DNA of 10,835 nt from Cohaesibacteraceae bacterium (lineage in GTDB: Bacteria > Pseudomonadota > Alphaproteobacteria > Rhizobiales > Cohaesibacteraceae): NCBI GenBank assembly GCA_016764535.1, contig JAESRR010000036.1, positions 1,515 to 12,349 on the forward strand, in the 5' to 3' direction. This document shows positions 6,604 to 10,835 of this stretch, piece after piece; within the stretch, counting starts at the first letter, position 1; every line of letters starts with the position of its first letter. A model generated the notes under the pieces. That model made no database searches. It was not told the origin of the DNA and saw only the letters and a program-made list of their open reading frames with translations. Position numbers and translations under genes: made by a program.

Positions 6604-6643
6604 ACTTCCGTATTGGCAAAAATTCGCTAACACTAGAGGTTGA

Positions 6644-6693
6644 TTTTACACTATTGGCGAGACTGCAAAGCGGCCTGACAATTTGGTGCATTT
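6644..6693. repeat. Repeat pair Y-X, left side of the GH5 block
   Basis: Element Y, beginning TTTTACACTATTGGC, lies at 6644-6661 and is followed directly by element X at 6661-6693 (33 bases ending TTTGGTGCATTT). X recurs at 8419-8451 with 29 of 33 bases identical, and Y recurs right after that copy. See the right-hand copy at 8419-8466. Confidence 0.6.
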
Positions 6694-6726
6694 AACGTTG
6701 TTGGTAATTCTGCCTCGATAATCATG

Positions 6727-6761
6727 ACCGACCATTTTTAACACAGGCGTGTCTGGTCGGT
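6727..6761. other. Hairpin upstream of the GH5 gene
   Basis: ACCGACCA (6727-6734) pairs perfectly with TGGTCGGT (6754-6761), and ACAC/GTGT (6741-6752) can stack inside. It lies about 115 bases before the GH5 start, so it may be an operator or transcript structure. Function unknown. Confidence 0.35.
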
Positions 6762-6843
6762 GGAAACTGTTTATATTGGGAGGAAGTAACCTGGTGTCGA
6801 GTAAAGCCCGCCGTAATCGAAATTTCCAAGATCGTTTCGTATT

Positions 6844-6871
6844 TTGACAAGACGTGTATTTACAGTATCTT
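6844..6871 (+). promoter_or_regulatory. Promoter immediately before the GH5 start
   Basis: TTGACA at 6844-6849, a 16-base spacer and TATCTT at 6866-6871. The transcript would begin at about 6878, at the ATG itself, giving a leaderless message. TGAGG at 6871-6875 is only one base from the ATG, too close to serve as an ordinary ribosome binding site. Confidence 0.45.
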
Positions 6872-6876
6872 GAGGT

Positions 6877-8049
6877 ATGGTACATCTTGTTAAAATCTGT
6901 TGTGTTATAGGCTCTGCCATTTTTGTGTTTCTGCATGCAAACACAGCACAAGCACAGAGCAAAATGCCGGTTGCAGGGCTCGATGGTGTAGGGATAAACA
7001 GCGCGGTCATGTGGAGCGCCAACGGTCGCCCGAGCCCCCGATTTCCAGAATCTTATCTAAAACACTTCAAACCTCTGGAAAAATACGGGTTCTCAAATGT
7101 TGTTTTGGTTTCGTGTGCAGACTGGATTATTGAACAATCATGTAAAAAACCATTCCAGAATCGTGATGAAATCATCACTGCCGTGCGCCTTTTACTGGAT
7201 AACACCAATCTTCATGTCACTTTGTCGCTCAAAGGGTACAAGCAAATAAAATTCAAGAAGAAAAATATTCAAGTCTTTCAACAGCGCCTTGAAAAAGAGC
7301 GCGCGGTGCAGAATGCGTTCGTTGACGCCTGGGCGGGCTTTGCCAAAGAGCTTCATGATGTGCCTCGTGAAAGATTGTCTTTTGCGCTTCTAAATGAGCC
7401 CGAGTTTGAATTACCCAAACCGACCAATGCCAAGCGAAAAAAATGGGAAGCAATTGCAAGTCGTGCCATTGAGGGAATTCGTTCCGTTAGTCCGGATCGC
7501 GTGATTATCTATGAAGGCATTGCAAAATCAACCGTATTCAGACGCTGGAAAAAAAGCGGCAAGCTGAAGTATAAATTCTCGACGCTTATTCGGAAGTTGC
7601 CATTCAAGGATATTGTGTATGGCATCCACACCTATGAGCCGGAGGCTTTTTTGCAACAAGCCAACAACCGGTTTGGTAGTTGGGGCAGGCCGTATGGGAA
7701 GTCCTATCGTCGCTTGGTAAAAGCAAATGCCGACCGTTTACTCAGTTGGGCAAAGAAATATCGCGTTCCTGTCATGGTTGCGGAAACGGGATGCGTAAGT
7801 TATGTTGAAGGGCGCGAAGGGCCTGCGAATCCTGACGATTGCGGAAAGTTTGCAGCTGATATTTACCGCTACTATGTGAAAAGAGGGATTCCAGTTGTTT
7901 GGTGGGGACTGGAAAAAGAAAAGACCATCTTTCAAAGAGCTGCGACAGACTGCACATCCTACACAAATAAATATTGCGACACATGGGTTCCCCTTTCACG
8001 GGAACCTGATCCCGCCTTGTTCAAGGGGCTTCGATTGAAGGCTGATTGA
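6877..8049 (+). CDS. Secreted glycoside hydrolase, GH5-like (cellulase family)
   Basis: A 390-residue exported protein with signal peptide to about ANTAQAQ (residue 27). The rest has the landmarks of a GH5 (clan A) barrel: LLNEPEF with acid/base E174, IHTYEP with H251 and Y253, the nucleophile in VMVAETGC (E303), and VVWWGLEKE (W342-W343) for sugar stacking. Family members hydrolyse beta-glucans such as cellulose; the exact substrate is not visible. Six or more cysteines in the mature part suggest disulfides outside the cytoplasm. No carbohydrate-binding module is attached. ATG 6877 gives the whole signal peptide and an in-frame stop lies just upstream, so the start is firm although no ordinary binding site precedes it. 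Its stop abuts a decayed VOC gene. Confidence 0.85.
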   Translation: MVHLVKICCVIGSAIFVFLHANTAQAQSKMPVAGLDGVGINSAVMWSANGRPSPRFPESYLKHFKPLEKYGFSNVVLVSCADWIIEQSCKKPFQNRDEIITAVRLLLDNTNLHVTLSLKGYKQIKFKKKNIQVFQQRLEKERAVQNAFVDAWAGFAKELHDVPRERLSFALLNEPEFELPKPTNAKRKKWEAIASRAIEGIRSVSPDRVIIYEGIAKSTVFRRWKKSGKLKYKFSTLIRKLPFKDIVYGIHTYEPEAFLQQANNRFGSWGRPYGKSYRRLVKANADRLLSWAKKYRVPVMVAETGCVSYVEGREGPANPDDCGKFAADIYRYYVKRGIPVVWWGLEKEKTIFQRAATDCTSYTNKYCDTWVPLSREPDPALFKGLRLKAD

Positions 8050-8406
8050 GTGCCGGTCCTCCTGGAAACCTGCTCAGGTGAAGCCGTATCGAGAGGCAAC
8101 GGATTATCTGACAGTGTAATTTACTCAATCTGGTTGAGGTTTCCCGAACAAGAAACACTTTTTCTGGAACTGCTTGAGTACGAAAGCAGCAATGAATGAG
8201 TAAAGCCGGGAGTTGATGAACCTGGACTCAATCATCTGTCATTCCAGTTAGACGATATTCAATCTACAATGAGCAAAATTCTTGAGGCTGGTGGGTCGTC
8301 TATTGGAGAAATCACCAACTTCGGAACAACTGACAACCCGTTCCTGATTGTCTACATGCGAGATTGTGAAGGTAATGTTCTTGAATTGGAGCAACCTGAA
8401 AGCTGA
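8050..8406 (+). pseudogene. Decayed VOC-superfamily gene
   Basis: A reading frame follows the GH5 stop without a gap (TGA then GTG). It contains SIWLRFPEQETLFLELLEYE, then an in-frame TGA at 8197-8199, then VDEPGLNHLSFQLDDI, a helix (STMSKILEAGG), and YMRDCEGNVLELEQPES to the stop at 8404. These are the end of the first half and the whole second half of a VOC protein, with H and E metal-ligand positions in NHLSF and LELE. The first strand and helix of the fold are missing, so it is truncated at the front and interrupted in the middle. It is not a close copy of the intact VOC gene at 5640-6092. No product is expected. Confidence 0.7.
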
Positions 8407-8418
8407 ATGGGTTTTCTG

Positions 8419-8466
8419 GACTGCAAATCGGTTTGACAGTTTGGTGCATTTTACACTATTGGCAAG
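8419..8466. repeat. Repeat pair X-Y, right side of the GH5 block
   Basis: X at 8419-8451 differs from the left copy at four of 33 positions. Y at 8449-8466 overlaps its last bases and differs from the left Y at one position. The order is reversed relative to the left side (Y-X there, X-Y here), although both copies have the same orientation. Removing the DNA between the X copies would leave Y-X-Y. Confidence 0.6.
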
Positions 8467-8797
8467 CCTGAAAATGTCCGGTGTTCACCTGTTAACGGTC
8501 GTAAACCGGAACATTACCCCTGGGCTCAAAAGTGCCAACTTCAGTCTGAGAGTCCACCCTCGCACCATGTTCGCTTCGCTCTCGATTTCAAACTAAAGGC
8601 AATTGTGCTAATTCACTATTATCTCATGCCGAACTGCTTTAGAATACACAATACCAGTCCCCGGAATAAAAGCGTCTGGTTCGAAAAATCTTCGTCCATA
8701 ACACTGTCTTGTCATTGAGGTTTAAAGAGACCGTGTCTCACATTGTCCCCCGATCCCCACTTATAACGATTTTGCAAGACATCGAATAATAAACCAT
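8467..8797. other. Intergenic stretch without a recognisable gene
   Basis: I see no supported gene on either strand. A frame open from 8348 to 8596 runs across the VOC remnant and repeat X, so it is not credible. A 26-codon frame on the - strand from 8699 lacks a binding site. Confidence 0.5.
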
Positions 8798-8847
8798 TTG
8801 ACATAATACCATTTGGTATCATATAAAATGACACCAAATGGTATTAT
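8798..8847 (+). promoter_or_regulatory. Consensus promoter with two palindromic operators
   Basis: TTGACA (8798-8803), an 18-base spacer and TATAAA (8822-8827) form a near-consensus sigma70 promoter. ATACCATTTGGTAT (8806-8819), palindromic except its central pair, fills the spacer. ACACCAAATGGTAT (8831-8844) lies on the expected transcript start, 25 bases on. Together the arms 8803-8817 and 8833-8847 form a perfect 15-base inverted repeat. A third, partial site, ACCATTTGAC, overlaps the -35 (8793-8802). This is the geometry of a promoter held off by a dimeric repressor of TetR or MarR type. No such repressor is encoded in the window. Confidence 0.75.
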
Positions 8848-8903
8848 ATAGTCGTTTTTGCAAAACAATATTTTTTCAACGGGCCAATCATCAGGAGATA
8901 TCA

Positions 8904-9518
8904 ATGGGCAACTATCATTCATGCAAATTTCTGGTTTTAGCGGTGGCTATCATGTTTAGTTCTCCCGCAATTGCACAAAGCTCTTCAGCATCAACGATCA
9001 AACAAGTTGCTGTGTATCACAAGACGTCAAGTCAAGAACTTTACGACATCATAGTCGATGCTGACAAGCACACCGCAGCCACGCATCCCGCATCCGGCAA
9101 CGTAAAATACATTGATCCAGCGACAGGGAAATCTCACGCCAAAGCACAAGTTGGCTTCGATCTGAATGCCTTTTTTCTGCCTGATGGTACACCGGGATTA
9201 GTCGCTCGGGTACTTGAAATACAACCAGGCAAACGGATCGTCTTCAGTTGGATCAATGTGGCCTGGCAAATAGCCAACACGCCATCCGATATCACAACAA
9301 TGCCTTCAATTGTGGTGCTTGAGTTCAAGGACAACACCGTGGGTGCGGAGGTAATAATGACCCAGGTTGATGTCCCCGCTTACCAAATCCACATGGCCCG
9401 GTCCCCCTTTAGTGAAAATGGTGAAACGGCCCCACTCAGTGAAATTGTGAGGGTGCATTGGGAGCTGGCTTATTGGCAGCCTATTCGGAAATACCTGGAG
9501 GTTGTGCATAACAATTAG
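8904..9518 (+). CDS. Exported SRPBCC-fold (AHSA1-like) protein
   Basis: A 204-residue protein with a signal peptide, MGNYHSCKFLVLAVAIMFSS, ending PAIAQ at residue 25. The mature part resembles the SRPBCC/AHSA1 helix-grip fold: IKQVAVYHKTSSQELYDIIVD at the first strand and helix, GFDLNAFFLP, ARVLEIQPGKRIVFSWINVAW, IVVLEFKDNTVGAEVIMTQV, and a long last helix with HWELAYWQPIRKYLEVV. The fold binds hydrophobic ligands in a cavity; cytoplasmic AHSA1-like proteins are common, exported ones less so. Ligand unknown. ATG 8904 has AGGAGA at 8893-8898. An ATG at 8838 lies inside the right operator and is rejected. Expression is probably controlled by the operators at 8806-8844. Confidence 0.8.
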   Translation: MGNYHSCKFLVLAVAIMFSSPAIAQSSSASTIKQVAVYHKTSSQELYDIIVDADKHTAATHPASGNVKYIDPATGKSHAKAQVGFDLNAFFLPDGTPGLVARVLEIQPGKRIVFSWINVAWQIANTPSDITTMPSIVVLEFKDNTVGAEVIMTQVDVPAYQIHMARSPFSENGETAPLSEIVRVHWELAYWQPIRKYLEVVHNN

Positions 9519-9530
9519 AAATTCGAGCAA

Positions 9531-9576
9531 GTCTCCGGCATTGAAGGTTTTTTAAAAAACCTCGGCCGGAGCAGAC
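9531..9576 (+). terminator. Long hairpin after the SRPBCC gene
   Basis: CTCCGGC (9533-9539) pairs with GCCGGAG (9565-9571), and GGTTTTTT (9546-9553) pairs with AAAAAACC (9554-9561) inside. It begins 12 bases after the stop, so it probably ends this transcript. The T-run is in the stem instead of after it, which is unusual for a standard intrinsic terminator. Confidence 0.5.
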
Positions 9577-9616
9577 CTGAAATTGATCACTTCACCACAA
9601 GCCGAGATCCATTTGC

Positions 9617-9834
9617 TCACTTAAAAGGACTTGCTGATTGAACGCCGGTCGCTCGAAGGATGCCAGTTTCGAAAAAACAAACCCGCGAGATCGTCTCCAA
9701 CGGCATTGGCCTGCGCCCGCCCCTGGGTCAGGCTTTAGGATATTGCGGCTCGACCAGCGACTGCAGTCGGCCTCGGAGCACTCCCTGATCCATTCTCGCA
9801 AAAAAAAATCGCGCTGCGACACCTTCTTTTCGCT
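9617..9834 (-). pseudogene. IS5-family transposase N-terminal remnant
   Basis: On the - strand, SEKKVSQRD (from 9834) and, after a shift in the nine-T run (9800-9808), ARMDQGVLRGRLQSLVEPQY (about 9799-9740) then PKA-stop-PRGGRRPMPLETI are recognisable. IS5-type transposases begin with a very similar block: RERFLARMDQVVPW, an IEPHYPK motif, GRPPMPLETMLR. The frameshift, the in-frame TGA at 9728-9730 and the loss of everything after about 9668 show decay. No DDE catalytic domain is present. The residues after the motif (FFETGILRA) recall a later part of the family sequence, which may reflect an internal deletion. No terminal inverted repeats were found. Confidence 0.55.
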
Positions 9835-10153
9835 ATACCGGGCATTACGTGACCACACGACGCCAACCACGTTTGGCACGGCACATCTCGCAGTGTATAC
9901 CATTCAATGAACCCTTCATGACGAACGAAAAGCCGGGGATTAAATGATTTGGCAATCGAGAACCAGGGTGACGAAAGCCCCACGCGCTCATGTCTCCACG
10001 GAAAGGGCGTTCGATTATCCAAAGACGACACGATGAGGAAGTGCCAGCTGCATAAGCTATATAATTTGATGAATTATAGTAACAGAGTGGCGCGTCAGGA
10101 TTGATAATATAATTAAATGGTTTGTAAAGTAGTAGGAAATTTGGGCTAATGGG
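9835..10153. other. AT-rich intergenic stretch before the Cys-rich gene
   Basis: No gene is supported here. From about 10050 the sequence becomes AT-rich, with TATAAT-like hexamers near 10059 and 10106, but I cannot pair either with a good -35. It presumably holds the promoter of the next gene. Confidence 0.4.
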
Positions 10154-10582
10154 ATGAATATTCGGAGACATCAGATTGAGTTATTTAAATCGATAGTAGC
10201 AATTACTATCTGCATATTAGTTTCAGACGTTGGGGCGGTTAATGCAAATCCCGCATTGGATTGCATTAACAAACAACAACGCACCACTTATCATGATATC
10301 TATACTTGCCGGCATGGACGACTAAGACCCGACACGATATTTGATCAAGAGCGGTGCGTGATTATGGCATGCCTTATGCAAAATATGGGGTGGGATAGTT
10401 GTGACTCCTGGCACCGTCAATCATTCAACGCAAGGCCGACGGATTTTAGAAGGCCGGCGTGCCCCCGGGCGTATGGAATACCGGGCGGAAGACCTAAAGA
10501 TGTAAGGAATCCGGACGAACCGAAGGAACATATTCCTGAACATATGACATGTACCACGCATCCCAACATGTGGGGTTGTTAG
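10154..10582 (+). CDS. Small secreted cysteine-rich protein, family unknown
   Basis: A 142-residue protein I do not recognise. Residues 1-32 form a signal peptide (SIVAITICILVSDVGAVNAN core). The mature part has eight cysteines, enough for four disulfides: LDC, YTC, ERC, MAC, DSC, PAC, MTC and the C-terminal WGC. It is rich in H, R, P and W, without a transmembrane segment. It may be an exported effector, inhibitor or toxin, but no motif decides. The ATG at 10154 lacks a good binding site; GGAG at 10164-10167 lies inside the frame, followed by ATT at 10175. The same internal GGAG occurs in the protease gene, whose first codons match these closely, suggesting a common origin of the two leaders. 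Confidence 0.62.
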   Translation: MNIRRHQIELFKSIVAITICILVSDVGAVNANPALDCINKQQRTTYHDIYTCRHGRLRPDTIFDQERCVIMACLMQNMGWDSCDSWHRQSFNARPTDFRRPACPRAYGIPGGRPKDVRNPDEPKEHIPEHMTCTTHPNMWGC

Positions 10583-10835
10583 ATGCATGTAAGCGCGGTG
10601 TGCCGAGTTGGATTGATATTTATCCGCCATGCCGATGCGACCCATTGTATTGAGGCCAAGCGTCCCCCCAGTCATGTGGTTGTTGCGATTTGAGGCCTGC
10701 TATCGCCCACGAACACCATCGCCTGATATACACCTCAAGCGTAGCGGCGGCTGAAACCGCGTTGCACTTTTGCTCTGACACCCGACTGAAGAATCGCAAT
10801 AGTTGTGCTTGTCGACGCCATTTCCCGGTGTTACC
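10583..10835. other. End of window without a recognisable gene
   Basis: No supported coding frame on either strand. A - strand frame with MASTSTTIAILQSGVRAKVQ is broken by a stop soon after and matches nothing I know. It may be decayed mobile-element DNA. Confidence 0.4.

Noticed and set aside
6680..6705. Integron attC-like sequence (TTTAACGTTGTTGG)
   Set aside because: Only one side resembles an attC inner box; no matching partner box and no integron integrase are present.
8697..8699. Short - strand gene starting MDEDFSNQTLLFRG
   Set aside because: It has only 26 codons, no ribosome binding site and no known family.
8838..8903. Upstream ATG start for the SRPBCC gene
   Set aside because: The ATG is inside the right operator and before or at the expected transcript start; ATG 8904 has AGGAGA and gives a normal signal peptide.
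9638..9910. 90-codon + strand frame
   Set aside because: It is antisense to the IS5-like remnant and its residues look like the reverse reading of that fragment.
1..10835. tRNA gene or CRISPR array
   Set aside because: No cloverleaf or regularly spaced repeat-spacer pattern was seen on either strand.

Overview
The window looks like accessory DNA from an alphaproteobacterium, probably of the rhizobial order. This is inferred from gene types (a PrtN-like activator beside an XRE regulator and an HNH nuclease, a deiodinase-like redoxin, an RTX-type C-terminus) and from rather AT-rich, short genes separated by long non-coding stretches. I cannot name the species. No tRNA, rRNA or CRISPR array is visible.

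Region 1 (1-1831, + strand) is a compact control module of prophage or integrated-element type. A well-formed promoter overlapped by two copies of GGGA-N6-TCCC drives a small orphan protein, which is translationally coupled to an HNH endonuclease. A 45-residue membrane peptide, an XRE-family repressor-like protein and a PrtN-family activator follow.

Region 2 (1832-4431) carries a secreted zinc metalloprotease with two C-terminal cysteine repeats, then a cluster of palindromes and direct repeats, then a tyrosine integrase broken by a -1 shift in an A-run. The PrtN gene and the integrase probably belong to one element, with the protease as cargo.

Region 3 (4401-6092, - strand) ends at a strong shared hairpin. 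It holds the C-terminal remnant of an RTX-type protein fused to unrelated codons, a conspicuously GC-rich redoxin gene, and a VOC (glyoxalase-fold) gene. The mix of composition and a broken gene suggests a recombination scar.

Region 4 (6093-8466) starts with about 780 bases without a convincing gene but with several hairpins and inverted repeats. A secreted GH5-like glycoside hydrolase follows, with a decayed VOC gene immediately behind it in the same frame. This block is bracketed by two imperfect copies of a 33-base direct repeat, each with a 15-base neighbour on its outer side, arranged as Y-X ... X-Y.

Region 5 (8467-10835) has a consensus promoter with two palindromic operators, driving an exported SRPBCC-fold protein. 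Its stop is followed by a long hairpin, then a decayed IS5-type transposase fragment on the - strand, and a small secreted protein with eight cysteines. The start region of that last gene is clearly related to the start of the metalloprotease gene 8 kb upstream.

Four proteins (protease, GH5, SRPBCC, Cys-rich protein) carry export signals, so the cargo is biased toward secreted products. I do not see one coherent new defence or biosynthetic system. The most unusual points are the shared leader of two secreted genes, the repressor-ready promoter with no repressor nearby, the X/Y repeats around the GH5 block, and the cysteine-repeat metalloprotease.
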